Below are positions 1 through 10,801 of a stretch of 64,000 bases of DNA, piece after piece. The DNA comes from Limnephilus marmoratus. Its lineage: Eukaryota; Arthropoda; Insecta; Trichoptera; Limnephilidae. Location of the stretch: contig OU862910.1 in NCBI GenBank assembly GCA_917880885.1, positions 54,675,285 through 54,739,284 on the forward strand. Reading direction: 5' to 3'. The notes under the pieces are model-generated. The model made no database searches, was not told the origin of the DNA, and worked only from the letters and a program-made list of their open reading frames with translations. Positions within the stretch are counted from its first letter, which is position 1; each line of letters starts with the position of its first letter. Made by a program: the position numbers and the translations under genes.

Positions 1-497
1 TATTTATTAATATTTTTAATTGAATTTTTTTTCAAAGATACTTCAGATATTATACTATAACGTGTAAATAAAAAAATAAACCATAAATATTCATATCTCA
101 AAAAAATCATGAAAATATGCCTTTTTTGTTTTTAAAACCTTACCCCCCCCCCCCCTTAAAGAAGGCTGTGTGTAGATGGCAGAGATAGAGTAGATGCCAG
201 AGCTTACCGCTTTTATTAAACATTATACTCATACCTACACACATATTATGAAAGTACGTGAGTGATTGGACAAATTATGTTGTGCACAAATTCTTGTGTT
301 CATACCTATTACCAAATCACTTAACATCCTAGAAACATTTAGTATTCTAGAAACGTTTAGTATTCTAGAAATGACATTAGTTCCTACATAAATACTTTTT
401 CCAAGGGTCAAATAAATATTATTGATACTTTCATACAATTATTATGTCGTCAGAGCATTATGTAGAATGTATACAGGACGTGTGAACCTTTAAATTA
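1..497. other. AT-rich stretch without a recognised gene
   Basis: No coding region is supported. The stretch holds a run of 13 C at 143-155 and a short tandem repeat at 329-373, where an 18-bp unit containing CTAGAAAC is present about 2.5 times. A 67-codon minus-strand open frame over 235-438 is explained by this repeat and looks like chance. Confidence 0.6.
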
Positions 498-626
498 ACA
501 CCGAAACCAAAAACATTGCTCTAAGAAAACATTTAAAAAAATAAATTGGATTTCTCGAAGTCAAAAGATCGGAAGAAGCATCGCTTTTTACCTTTTGTTG
601 GTCTGCACGGAGTAAATTTGTCTTCC
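498..626 (+). repeat. Dispersed repeat family J, copy 1
   Basis: This segment matches 60128-60287 in the same orientation. Both share ACACCG.AACCAAAAA, GTCAAAAGATCG.AAGAAGC and TTTTTACCTTTTGTTGGTCTG, with small indels. No coding potential is visible. The class is unknown, and it may be a fragment of a longer element. Confidence 0.6.
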
Positions 627-1242
627 TTCACTTTCTGTTCTGCGTCACACGAAAAATTACAACACTTTTGTCACAAAATGAATGCTGTTCGCTGATTTTG
701 CGTACTTTTTAGATGCTTGAATAAGAAGTTTACATCAAAATGGGGAGCTAGTTTTATTACCTACCAAATTATTCTTAGGTGGTGTCATTTCGACCCTTTG
801 GAATAACAAGATTCCATCTGTCGTGGTAATGCCACGCGATAATGAACTCTAACGTAACTTACTGTAGATCCCATGGAACCTTTTTATTCCAATGGGTTGA
901 TTTTTAGATTTAAATTAGATATTTAATGGCTAATCTATTATTATTATATCCCGATGGATTCATGTCAATAATTATATGTTTCCAATCAAATACCAACATT
1001 TTATCTCTGAATACTTTTGGCTTCGAATCATAAAAAGTTAATTAAAAAAGTTCAATATGCGAAGTAGGGACATATCAAATTTTCAGATAAACATTTAAAG
1101 GAAAATTAGATAAAAAAAATACCCACGCAATTTGATTTAAATTTGGACGGAAACAGAACAAAAGGTAAAAGGTGTGGAAGCTCTAAAAGTTATACACTCG
1201 GAAACGATATTGTTTTTCCTCATAAAAAGATATGATTTTGTA
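627..1242. other. Non-coding stretch
   Basis: AT-rich sequence with no recognised gene or strong repeat. A small hairpin with CGTGG/CCACG arms lies near 821-836. Confidence 0.5.
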
Positions 1243-1408
1243 TATGGGGGCATACATTAATTACGTGAGCAGTTTTTCTTTCAATCTAGACCGCCCCCCC
1301 TAGGTGAGATAAATTTGGGCCACTTCGAATATTCTTTTCAAGCTACGTGAGATTTTGCTCGACCCTCCTCCCCCCTTTTGTGCTCACGTAATAAATGTAT
1401 GCCCCCTA
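1243..1408. mobile_element. Short MITE with about 28-bp terminal inverted repeats
   Basis: The left end has GGGGGCATACATTAATTACG and the right end is its near-perfect reverse complement, with one substitution and one indel. The inner part carries C-rich tracts on both sides. The size of about 166 bp and the lack of coding suggest a non-autonomous DNA transposon. The flanking duplication is not clear. Confidence 0.6.
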
Positions 1409-1486
1409 TGCAGATAATACATACTAGAAATGCCTTCCGTCTAGATTTGAATGGAAACTGACACCATCACTGACTTCGTACCACTT

Positions 1487-1804
1487 TCATTCTAGCCCAT
1501 TTAGCACGCGCTCGGTCTCTCTAGACTCTAGAACTCTAGATAGATTATCTCGTACCGTATATCGCCATTCTGTTTTTATCGAAAAATTCATAATAATGAT
1601 GAAACACAGTTGTGTATTTAAATTTAAGCCAAGAATGGTCAGCTTTGGATTAAGAAATTCTTCTTTTAAGGCCATGTCCTTTTCTTGGGTATTTTTTTTA
1701 GTCAATAGCCATACTTTTAGAATAGTTTCAACCGGAACCAGATTAAATAGAACAGTGGCAATACAGAACAAAATAATATTGGGTAATGACGTTGTATATA
1801 ATAT
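1487..1804 (-). pseudogene. Unrecognised minus-strand open segment cut by a hAT-like insertion
   Basis: About 105 codons are open on the minus strand up to the hAT-like element. The translation has a hydrophobic stretch (about 20 residues containing IILFCIATVLFNLVP) followed by a polar, charged part, as in a membrane protein. The plus strand is also open here, so chance cannot be excluded. On the far side of the hAT-like element the same frame meets a stop codon. No family was recognised. Confidence 0.25.
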
Positions 1805-2296
1805 GGACTCGCCCAGTGGCGGCGTAAGGGGGGGGCGGAGGGGGCAGTCCGCCCCGGGTACCAAGCACCAAGGGGTGACAACGACGACTCACTCGTACAG
1901 CCAAAGAATTCGCACAATAATAATCTCCCTCTATACGTCTATACAAACACATTAATAAATAACTACCTACTCTTGTATCTAGCTACCTACAAACTATTCG
2001 TAATATATCAAATTTTGAAACGCATCGCAACTATATTTTCTTTTTTTTCGAATATAATTTCTAATTCCCTAAAAGAATGAATTCATGTTTGATCTTTTAC
2101 CGCGCGTAACATCGAGACCGGTGGGAAATATTAATGAAAAATGTAGACGTGTCCGTTAAACGACTATCAGAGACAATTTGGAGTGCTTGGAAGTGCTTAG
2201 AAACTTGGAAGCCACCAACATTTCTGCCCAAGAAGCAGTTCAATGGACTACATTGGAGCTTCTCAATGGGGCTAAAATGGAGCTATTCTGAGTATT

Positions 2297-2481
2297 AAGC
2301 CTCGAATACATTAATCGAGTCTACAAGCTACTAGCCAGCATATTCACTATCTGCTAGTAAACTTCTTCATTGTAAAAATCTGCTAGTTAACTAATAATAT
2401 GATTACACTGAGCGAGTTCACTAACAGTTAGTGAATACGCCGGCTAGTAGCTTGTAAACTCGCTCAATGTAATCGAGGCTT
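2297..2481. mobile_element. Palindromic foldback MITE
   Basis: The two halves are imperfect reverse complements over about 55-80 bp. The left starts AAGCCTCGAATACATTAATC and the right ends with the partner AATCGAGGCTT. Both contain CAAGCTACTAGCC and a TTCACTA segment. The structure could form a long hairpin. It is nested in the hAT-like element. Confidence 0.6.
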
Positions 2482-2692
2482 GAGATTTTTTTTAACAATA
2501 TGTGTTTTGGTGGCTGCATATGAAAGAAGGTTTTCAGAATAAAAATTATTAAAATCTTACTTAAGGTCCACAATTAGCCGAGCGCGACTAACTAATCTTT
2601 CGATTTTTTCAATTGAAAGAGAGACGGAAATAAAATTTGATAAAGTGATCGAATATTTTAGTAAAATAAAGTCTAATAAAGCATGTTATGTT

Positions 2693-3020
2693 CAATTTGG
2701 GAGGCGGGAATGGGTACCGCCGCCCCTGGAACCTTTATTGGATAACCAACACCTCTGCCATAGGTCACCCCAAGTGGTTCGCTACGTTTGGTGATTTAGC
2801 AGGGGTGCCCGGGTTCACGGGATAAGGTGTGTTTAGGTCTGATGACCAGGACACACTGAACCCCAGATTCCTACCCACCCCTTAAACCCTTTTCCTTCCC
2901 AGAACCCTCCTCTCCTTCCTTTCCCTAAAAACCCTCTACACAGCATCCCCAAAGATGACATAGGCCCTCAGGGAAATTACTTTCCTCAGGGGCTCCTGTG
3001 TGGAGCTCATGTAAAAAAAA
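2693..3020 (+). mobile_element. SINE family B, near full-length, plus orientation
   Basis: The copy starts CAATTTGGGAGGCG, passes through CCCCAAGTGGTTCGCTACG, and ends with the family 3' tail: a hairpin of GGCCCT.AGG and CCTCAGGGGC, then CTGTGTGGAGCTCATG and an A8 tract. The same tail is found at the end of a LINE at 30.1-30.3 kb. Other copies in this window vary from 75 to 430 bp. The head may be RNA polymerase III-transcribed, but its promoter boxes are not clear. Confidence 0.7.
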
Positions 3021-3106
3021 GTATTAGGTATTTTATTTTAAGTAGGGGTGCTCAATACAAAAGCGCCCCGGGTGCCAATCTACCCTACGCCGCCACTGGA
3101 CTCGCC

Positions 3107-3720
3107 TTTGTTCTACAAACTCTAGATATAATGCGGGAAGTATAAAACACTCCTGTGTTTGCATTATATTCACATATGATAAAGATAAAGAATGCGTGTG
3201 TGTGAATGATTTAGATATGGGACCGGGCGGTGCTTTCATATTGCGGTTTATTTTTATTTCTTCACTTTTCTCTTTTCTTAAATGTTCTATTCCGTCATGG
3301 AACCGTTTCATCCATCGTAATTTTTTCCATGTCGCTTGAAATTATTAAAAAACAGTTTGAAGGGCCAAAACTTAAATACTTTTATAACGATTTGGATTTG
3401 TTTAGGTCTCCTTTGGTCCGCCTGTACAGGAACAGGGCTTTGCAGAGCAATAGTTTGATGCAGAATTTCGCGCCACTCAGTCTACCTCTACCGCCCTTGC
3501 TCGCTGCTAATCTGGTAGCACTATTGGCTGGCGGGCGGCGCCGTCAAAACGTCTCAAATATACCCATCCACCCTATTAATATACCTGTTTAAATAATACA
3601 GGCGCTGTTCAGAGTCTACCGCTGGATAAGTGCCATTATCCGTTATCCGTGGATCTTACCATCGAAAGAAAACTTGCTCGGAACCACGGAAATATACGAT
3701 CTCCGTGGTCGTATATTTCC
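3107..3720. other. Unassigned region with a 12-bp hairpin
   Basis: A 120-codon plus-strand open frame (3230-3592) has no recognised domain. Its 3' half is more GC-rich than its neighbours, and it could be a remnant exon or chance. At 3688-3720 a perfect 12-bp stem (GGAAATATACGA with its reverse complement) flanks a 9-nt loop. Confidence 0.35.
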
Positions 3721-3803
3721 TTAAAAATAATATGTAGTATATTTGCGGCACGTTCCAGAGTGGAAGTTACTCGCAGTATCCTTTAGCCGTGTTTGGTGAC
3801 CAG
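3721..3803 (+). mobile_element. Fragment of SINE family A
   Basis: It carries TATATTTGCGGCACGTTCCAGAGTGGAAG and CTTTAGCCGTGTTTGGTGACCAG, split here to name two separate matches to the body of the full copy at 54523-54940. The segment between them is shortened, and the tRNA-like head is absent. Confidence 0.6.
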
Positions 3804-5483
3804 TTTGGTGGCCATCTGGACGAACTCTCGAGGTTTTAGGGAAGCTAGAGGCGAACGTCTTCAATGGAATTAAAGCACCCAACTCTGTCACAGCAACCCC
3901 TGAAAAACACCAAAAAAATTATGTAGGCACTTGCAATAGCAAAAAAGAAAAATTTAAGCAACAAAACTCAAAACAGAATTAATCCAAAAAGCAAGGTTGT
4001 ATTTTTAATTAATCATTGCTGTATACTAAATTGGGAACAAAAAATTAGAAGTATGAACTAAACATACTGTAAACCTATAAAATAAACATTCTCTTGTAAA
4101 AATACTATATTATTGTAAACATACTAAATATACCTATAAATATAATGTTGTAAAATATACTAGACATACTATTGTAAAATCTTACGGATGAGAAACAAGT
4201 GTAAATTAATGCGAACAAACAAAGTTTTGAAACTAGAATATTATGAAACTTGGTTACGATTGATTAGTTAGACACTTGATTGTTTATGAAACTAAAAAGA
4301 AAGTTGAGTTCATGACTTTTATTGTTTTTTTATTAAGTAGAAATTTGGTAAAAGCGTTTTTGCTGAATGTATGGGGCTAAAAAACATTAGTTGTCTTTTT
4401 CCAAGAGCTCAATATAAGATAATGTAAAAGGCTTGATTGTGTATATTGTGACTTGATGTGAGAATTGTCAAGTGATTTATTTATCACTTTTAGTAGTAAC
4501 GTGCATGTATACGTAACTTGATTTTTCAATCTCTGAAAAGTAAAGTGATTAACTATGTCCCACAAAAACCGTATTTAATTTAGATTACTCAATCTCCGCA
4601 AGACGTCGCTAGTACCTCTTTTCGACGGGACCACTTGTTCATCATTCATTTATTTATTTTCGCTCTCCTATAAAATTAACTTTTTTGACTTACGACGCTT
4701 TTCTACGGGATGTGCGATACGAACAATATTATTGAACGATTTTAAAATATTCAGGAAAGCATTAATATTTCTGTTATTAAATCAATATTACAGCGTGATA
4801 TATTAAATTATCAATAATAAAAAATACATTAAAAAATATTGACAGTGTGCGAGCGGCTACAGTTTTGTTGGACTGCCTCAACATCTGACAGAGAAATTCC
4901 AACAGAATAAATACCGTCAGTTAATGTTTGAACCCCGCCAGAGCGTGTTTTTCCTAATATTAGTCCGCCCCGCACCAAGATAGAAGTTGTTCCCACCGGA
5001 TCAGCGTGAATCCATCGGATTTAGACAATTATTTTAGGTTTTACGCGCGCATATTTATAGAGAGTTGTTGCAGATATCGCGGTAATTTGGGAAGATGGCG
5101 GTCGGCGGCGCCCGTGCCCGACTTTCCCGCGCTATTTGCACGCCACTTCCGGCATCCGCGCGCCAAAATCTGCCTCTGCGTTTTTGATTCAATAAACTCT
5201 TGCCAAACAAATACTTTACTGTTAAGTATGCCGGAATACGAACAATCTATAAATACAACATGTCTGGGAGTAAAGTGCACTAACTGCGGGAAGTGATTCC
5301 GCATTATTGTACAAGTAAAAAAGATAAATAACGTTTTTTTTAAATTCCAACAATCCAAGGAATTTTAGAATTTCTTTCTATGGAAAAAAAAGAATTTCGA
5401 AAAAAGTTTTTTTTATACGTCTACCGTAATTTAGAATCTCCTCCCGAGAGATGATCCACTTTACCAGCGGTCACCCTGTATAA
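3804..5483. other. Region without a recognised gene
   Basis: Mostly AT-rich. A locally GC-rich patch at about 5090-5180 (with GGGAAGATGGCGGTCGGCGG) is overlapped by 96- and 105-codon open frames on opposite strands. No domain is visible in either. The patch could be a first exon or a regulatory island, but nothing in the sequence decides this. Confidence 0.35.
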
Positions 5484-5502
5484 TAAGTTAAAAAATAAAA
5501 AT

Positions 5503-6003
5503 CAGAGTGTGCAATTCACACGCGGTAGATGTAAAACCTTCTGAAGACTGAAGTAGACAAGGGTGGGGAGCGTGATTTTTTCCACATTTTTGTCGTCGAA
5601 TTCCGGTCATCTTGTTAGTATTTGTGTTTTCTTCCTCGCTGGATGTCGCTTTCTTTTGTGTTTTCTCTGCCTGTTCATTTTGGAGTGGTTTGAAGATGGG
5701 GTATTGAGTTTTCAAAAATAAAAATATTTATTTTTATTTTTATTTGAATTTCGTAGGATTTGATCCTTGGTCTGCTAAATGTCTGGTCGCTGATGTTCGT
5801 CAGGCGCTTTATACCACTAGACTAAAGGAGAGTTGCGTGGGACCGTGGTTTTATCAAATTATATTGGAACCGAGTACCTGTGAAATAAATAAATATTTTA
5901 AAATCCTATCGATGTATGTGTTTGTCTCTTTATAGTGTCGCTCGCTTCCATTTCATCCAATTTCAAATCACAACGGTGCTAAAGAAGTTTTCACTTCAAA
6001 AAC
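5503..6003 (-). mobile_element. Dispersed element F, split by a tRNA-related insertion
   Basis: The outer parts (5503-5572 and about 5900-6003) match, in reverse, the longer F copies at 31693-31932 and 62050-62235. Shared motifs include CACACGCGGTAGA, GTAGACAAG and CAACGGTGCTAAAGAAGTTTTC. The middle of F is replaced by about 327 bp that holds a tRNA-like SINE head. F is non-coding. Its ends look weakly inverted, so a MITE is possible. Confidence 0.5.
5720..5845 (-). mobile_element. tRNA-derived SINE-like head with A and B boxes
   Basis: On the minus strand the sequence reads CTTTAGTCTAGTGGTATAAA (A box like) and, about 45 nt on, CAAGGATCAAATCCTACG (B box like, GGATCAAATCC). It is followed by an A/T-rich tail with AAATAAAAATAAAAATAA. 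This is the layout of a tRNA-derived SINE. It is not a clean tRNA, since the anticodon arm does not fold well. Confidence 0.5.
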
Positions 6004-6365
6004 TGCATCTGATCTGAAAATATAATTACCTGATAGTATTTAGGGTTGTTATAAGCGGAAGTGGCGCCCTCTGTTATTTTAACATTTACTAGGATATTCA
6101 TTTAAGAACACATTAAGATTTAATGTGGGGATAACAGATTTAAGTAAAGTACCCTGTCACAATTATCTTCTCAATAACTCGGTTTAACCGTTAATAAATC
6201 AATTTAGGCACCTTCAAAATTGAAATTTAGAATCTTATGAATAAGTTGTCTTAAAGTGGTTTAACAACAGTTTGAAAATGCTCTTGTAAGCAGAAAAAAT
6301 TTTCAAAATAATAAAAAAAAACTAAAATACTTGCAAAACTTAACAAAAACATTGTTAAATTTCAT

Positions 6366-7244
6366 TTAAGGGCGTTTAACCAGCCAGCGGCCGAAAATCC
6401 ACGTTTCGTCGAAAGATGTTTTTTTTTTTTTTTTTTTTTTACATGAGCTCCACACAGGAGGCCCTGAGGAAAATAACTTCCCTCAGGGCCTATGTCATCT
6501 TTGGGGATGCTGTGTGGAGGGTTTTTTTTAAGGAAGGGAAGGAGAGGAGAGTTCTGGGAAGGAAAAGGGTTTAAGGGGTGGGTAGGAATCTGGGGTTCAG
6601 TATGTCCTGGTCATCCGCCTCCAAGACCTAGACAAACCTTACCCCATGAACCCGGGCACCCCTGCTAAATCACCAAACGTAGCGAATCACTTGGGGTGAC
6701 CTATGGCAGAGGTGTTGGTTATCCAATAAAGGTTCCCGGGGCGGCGGTACCCATTCCCGCCTCCCAAATTGAATCCCATGTTCTTACGATCGTACAGGGC
6801 GGTTCCAATGAAAAGATTAATTATTCTCTGTACCAGCTTTTTAAAATTATAACTCGATTTTATTTCATTCCAAATTTGCTTTAATTTATACCTACATCCC
6901 AAAATGCTGAAAGACGTGATGACAAAACTATTAAAATTATGCACTTTTTGTAATTATTTTTTTATCAAAAGTATTTGTCATTTTTCAATAATGTCTAAGC
7001 AAAATAAGAATGTAAAAAAATCTGAAATATATTAGTTTGCAAGTGCGCAAATAAATACACAAACGGGCCAATTTTTGAAGAAACATACGTAGGTATATAT
7101 TTTTTAATGATTTTATTTAAACTAAAATTAAAATTCTGAAACATGCGTTTATCAGATAATCTATTGATTTATTTTACTGCATGATATGATTTTAAATGGG
7201 TGTTGTATAATACAAAATCTTTTTTGAAAATTTCACAAATCTGC
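6366..7244 (+). repeat. Dispersed repeat family G, copy 1, interrupted by SINE B
   Basis: It begins TTAAGGGCGTTTAACCAGCC and matches 14091-14755 and 52546-52700. Shared blocks include CGAAAGATGTTCTTACGATC, CAGGGCGGTTCCAATGA and ATGATTTTATTTAAACTAAA. A block with AACATGCGTTTA is repeated again just downstream (7290-7330). It has no coding capacity. A SINE B copy lies at 6421-6777. Confidence 0.6.
6421..6777 (-). mobile_element. SINE family B, minus orientation, with target duplication
   Basis: The copy has its oligo-A tail as a T run at the left (about 20 T), then the 3' hairpin, and ends at the right with the family head (CGCCTCCCAAATTG). ATGTT flanks it on both sides (6416-6420 and 6778-6782). 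The uninterrupted site is seen in the related G copy near 14148. Confidence 0.75.
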
Positions 7245-7799
7245 CAACGACCTATAACCGTATTATACTAAAAATAAACATTTTTTATCAAAATTTAAAA
7301 CATGCGTTTACTAGATAAAATAACAATCTTTCGAAATCAATTTATAATTTTTTGAGGAAAAGAATCAATACGTCAATATCTGATTTGAAAATGACATATT
7401 TCTGGTTTTCTCTGGTTATTTACCCTCTAAAGTTAATTAAAAAAAAATTATTGCATAGTTAGAATTTTATTTTATGTACATAATTTTAAAGCGTTTTTAA
7501 TTATTTGTCAGGTCAAGTTAGGTTAGGTTCTCGTACTACCATTATTGGTAAGCGATGCTTTTCTATAACAAAACTCTTTTCAAGTGGTTATTTTATAGCT
7601 TAAAGGATTTATTTTCAATGTCTAACTTTTCGTGATAAAAAGCTGCTCTTTCAGGAAAGCTCTTTTTTTAACACAATCATGTTGTGGTCAAGTTGTAACT
7701 AAATATTTTCGGATGTAGAAATATAGGTGGACTTTTTGTTCTGAAAAAAAAGTCGCGGCTAAGCTTGTAACTGGTACCTATTGAGCGCTTTTATTATTA
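7245..7799. other. AT-rich stretch, no gene seen
   Basis: No coding region or clear element was recognised. A short GGTTAGGTTC motif occurs near 7519. Confidence 0.5.
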
Positions 7800-8680
7800 G
7801 CGGTACAAAAAAGACAATAAAGATACGTGCCTTATCGCAATAATGCTGCAGCTCTTTCAAAAGATGAGAAACGCAATGTACGTAGGTCTGTTTCCTCAAA
7901 TGAAAAAAAGTAATCATTTTCTTGCATCTCTCTCATACACCGCGTCAGACCCTACGATACTGGAAAGCCGTAACGATAATTTTGAAAGTATGGAATATAG
8001 TTATAACGATAATGTTGAAGTGTGAGAGAATTCCGAAAATTCAAAAACGTCAAATGTCAATGTGCCAATGGTTTTACTTTTGTTCTTAAAAATATAATTC
8101 TTGGTCGATGGCTGCCGCTCTTCCTTACACACTAAATAACAAGAGTCGAAAATGAGACAAATGGTGAACGTATGTTCGAACCCCGCCAAAGGAAACATAC
8201 AATCATTATCATACATCTCCTTCACACGTATAGTGAAAATAAAACGCAATTCCCGACGCAAAAAAGTAGTACTTTGGAGGAAACAGTCACTCGTATTTTG
8301 TGTCTCACCATTATTTAAGGTTTTGCTTTTCTTACTTATCAGCTCTCAGCTCTTTCTTACACCTTAAATAACAACAGTCGAGAATGTGACAAACTCAAAA
8401 GAAACATACAATGGTTATCATACACCTCCCTAATACGTATAAAGGAAATGAAAAGCAATTCTCGTCGCCGTAGCTCAGTTGTAATAATATATATCTGCTT
8501 CCTCCGAATGAAAAAATAGTACTTTGGAGGAAACAGACACACGTAAATTGTGTATCTCATCTTTTGTTTCACCATTATTTAATGTGTAAAAAAGAGCTGC
8601 AGCATTATTAGGATAAAGTACGTTCGTTTTATGCTTTTTTGTGCCTTCACAGTACTGTAACCGTGAATCGTCACAGTAAT
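7800..8680 (+). mobile_element. DNA element family D, copy 1, with internal repeated units
   Basis: Both ends carry ATAATGCTGCAGCTCTTT in opposite orientation, preceded by a TTATC motif. Internally the blocks CTTTCTTACAC..TAAATAACAA, GAAACATACAAT..TTATCATACA and AGTACTTTGGAGGAAACAG recur about every 220 bp. A second copy lies in reverse at 39627-41040. Short open frames here are by-products of the repeats. The inverted ends point to a non-autonomous DNA transposon. Confidence 0.6.
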
Positions 8681-9454
8681 TATAAAAACGTCTATTGGAT
8701 TAGAAGTCAAGGTTAAAGAGTGGGTAGGTACTAACCTTCCTCTATAGATTATTATTAGGTAGAGACATTGTTGAATTGTCTCATTTCTACGGAAATTGAA
8801 AACAAGTTTGTCGTAAACAAGACTATTAAATAAAATACGAATTCTTGCCAAAAAATTTAAAGATTTCGTAATCTCTTCTTATCTTATTATTAGATTGTTC
8901 CTCGTGGGGTACGCACGTATGTTTCTTTGGAATTGATTTATTATATGCACGATATTCATGTTTTGATTTATTGGTGTTTCAGTGGGAGCTATGTAAAGCT
9001 AGATTCATTGATCCCTTCGGCACAGGTGCAGAGTTGGTATACAAGCCAAATGCGTGCTTAATTTTACGTATTAGTTAGTCTTTAGTAAGATCACGTAATA
9101 ATGGTGATTTTTCAAAAAAGCTGTAAAATAGTTTTTTATGTGAATACCGCATTGTAATCTTGGCCGGAACGTTTAGATTGTTTTTTTAATCAATTTATCA
9201 ATTGTATAAATAGCTATATTATTCGGATGACCATGTATTTTTAAAAATGTTACTTTTCATTCGACTTTCAAAAAGTCCACTATCTGTGTTTTCTTTTGTA
9301 ACACAGGTCTGCAACAAAAATGCTGTCTGGATGTTTTCAACTGATTTCTATGTATTTAGGTGTTCCGAAAACTAGAAAAATACTCAAAAAATTCCAGAAC
9401 GTCAGGTTATTTTGCAAAACGGTTTACATATATATACAGATATAGATAGTATAT
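8681..9454. other. Non-coding stretch
   Basis: No gene or strong repeat was recognised. Confidence 0.45.
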
Positions 9455-9880
9455 ACAATAGTGAGCTCTGGGAATAAACATTTCATTGCTAAACCGTTCA
9501 TCCGATTGCGATGAAACTTTGGGTATTTGATGTGTGTATGCCCGCGATGGTTTCTGTATACAATAGTGAGCTCTGGCATCATGAAATTACGAAAAATTAA
9601 TTAATTAAATAAAAATTCATCGCAGAAATGTATGAACGCGTATAACTTTTGAACGATTGCACTAAATTGGATAATTCTTTTTTTTGTGTTCGTTATTGTC
9701 AAGACAAGTTTTGTATAAAACTACTGGTGAGCTCTGGCATTATTAAATTTGTATAAAAAAATTGCAATAGATGGCACCCGAGCTGAGAAGATTGAATGTA
9801 TGGAATGCGGAAGGAGGGAGGGGAACTCGGGTAGGGGGTTCGAGGGAGGGGTGGAGGGGAACTAGGGATCGGGGAGGGTA
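9455..9880 (+). mobile_element. Helitron-like repeat family H, degraded copy
   Basis: It shares GTGAGCTCTGGCATTA, TTGTATAAAACTACTGG, ACTAAATTGGATAATTCTTT and the G-rich segment with GGGGAACTCGGG with the complete pair at 36.4-37.3 kb. The motif AGTGAGCTCTGG occurs three times, so the copy is itself rearranged. The Helitron 3' end is not present here. Confidence 0.5.
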
Positions 9881-9887
9881 ACCTGAA

Positions 9888-10205
9888 TTTTTAGGTAATA
9901 ACAAAGACCCTAACTACAAACAAATCGTTAAAAGCATTTCAAGCTTTAGTTTGCCTAATGAGTTTAAAAGTACATTTTCTTCATTCCCACCTCGACTACT
10001 TTCCAGAAAATTTAGGATATGTGAGTGAAGAGCAAGGTGAACGATTTCACCAAGATATTAAGGAGATGGAAAAAAATACCAGAGAAGATGGAGCATCTCA
10101 ATGATTGCAGACTACTGTTGGACGTTTCAAAGAGACTTTCCAGATGCTTTCTACAAGCGAAAATGTACCAAAAGGAGTCTTCCTGGGAAAAAGAAATGTG
10201 TTTAG
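9888..10205 (+). pseudogene. Broken fragment of a multi-copy arthropod protein family
   Basis: Reading across frames gives FLGNNKDPNY, then SLKVHFLHSHLDYFPENLG, SEEQGERFHQDI and, after a shift, IADYCWTFQRD, ending at a stop at 10203-10205. I recall the HLDFFPENLG..EQGERFHQDI..MADYCW pattern from a protein family present in many copies in arthropod genomes and probably tied to mobile elements. I cannot name its function. At least two frameshifts are seen: one before the HFLHSHL block and one at the A7 run at 10070-10076. It lies just after a Helitron-like fragment, so it may have been captured. Confidence 0.6.
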
Positions 10206-10299
10206 TGCTTACTAATCAATGTATTTTAGATTCAAAAAATAAGTTTTGTTACGCAATTATAAATAAAAAAATTTTTTTTTAGTCTTTACCTTTTATTTT

Positions 10300-10790
10300 A
10301 AGATGATAACTTGTTTAACATAGATACCTACATTGTCAGAAAACGTGACGTTCTGTGACAAAATGAAAGTGATTTTCGGATTCAGCACACCCAAAAACAT
10401 AAGAATTAAGCAAAAAAACCAAAACAGCTCTCAATTTTTTTTTGTGGACATTTTTTAACTCCTCGGGCTAATTTTTTCTGTTTTCTGAATACTCGTAAAT
10501 CACACAGGTCTCATAGAAATCATTGTTTCTGCCTTACTACCATGGTTAGAAATATGATCTAAATGGTGTTAGAAAAAGAAAACACCATGCTCTGTTATCA
10601 AATCTAAAAGTTAATGGCAAAATATTTAAAATGTACAACTTTATGATGCCAAGGTTTCCGACCACAATTTGAAAAAAAAAATTGTGAAACTTTTTGAATT
10701 TGTTTAAAATTGTTTTTGATGAAACGACAAAAAACTAGGTGACGATAACGTTTTTAATACATTTGCCTAATAAAAAATGTGTGAGGTTTT
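10300..10790 (-). repeat. Dispersed repeat family I, minus orientation
   Basis: In reverse it matches 35788-36090, 42240-43215 and 46930-47240. Shared motifs are the GACAAATGTATTATAAAC type, TTTGGTTTCATAAAGGTGTA, AAAGCGTGGTGTTTTCT and TGTTCCGAAAAGC. No coding was detected in any copy. Confidence 0.5.
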
Positions 10791-10801
10791 TTTTCGTGAT
10801 C

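Larger units (their letters stand above)
1814..3098. mobile_element. hAT-like non-autonomous DNA transposon with 8-bp target duplication
   Basis: The ends are CAGTGGCGGCGTAAGG and its inverted partner CCTACGCCGCCACTG. The element is bounded on both sides by GACTCGCC (1806-1813 and 3099-3106), a perfect 8-bp direct repeat. Eight-base duplications and CAGTGGCG-type ends are typical of hAT elements. No transposase is visible. Inside lie a palindromic MITE (2297-2481) and a SINE of family B (2693-3020), both inserted after the hAT-like element. The remainder, about 770 bp, is non-coding. Confidence 0.75.
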
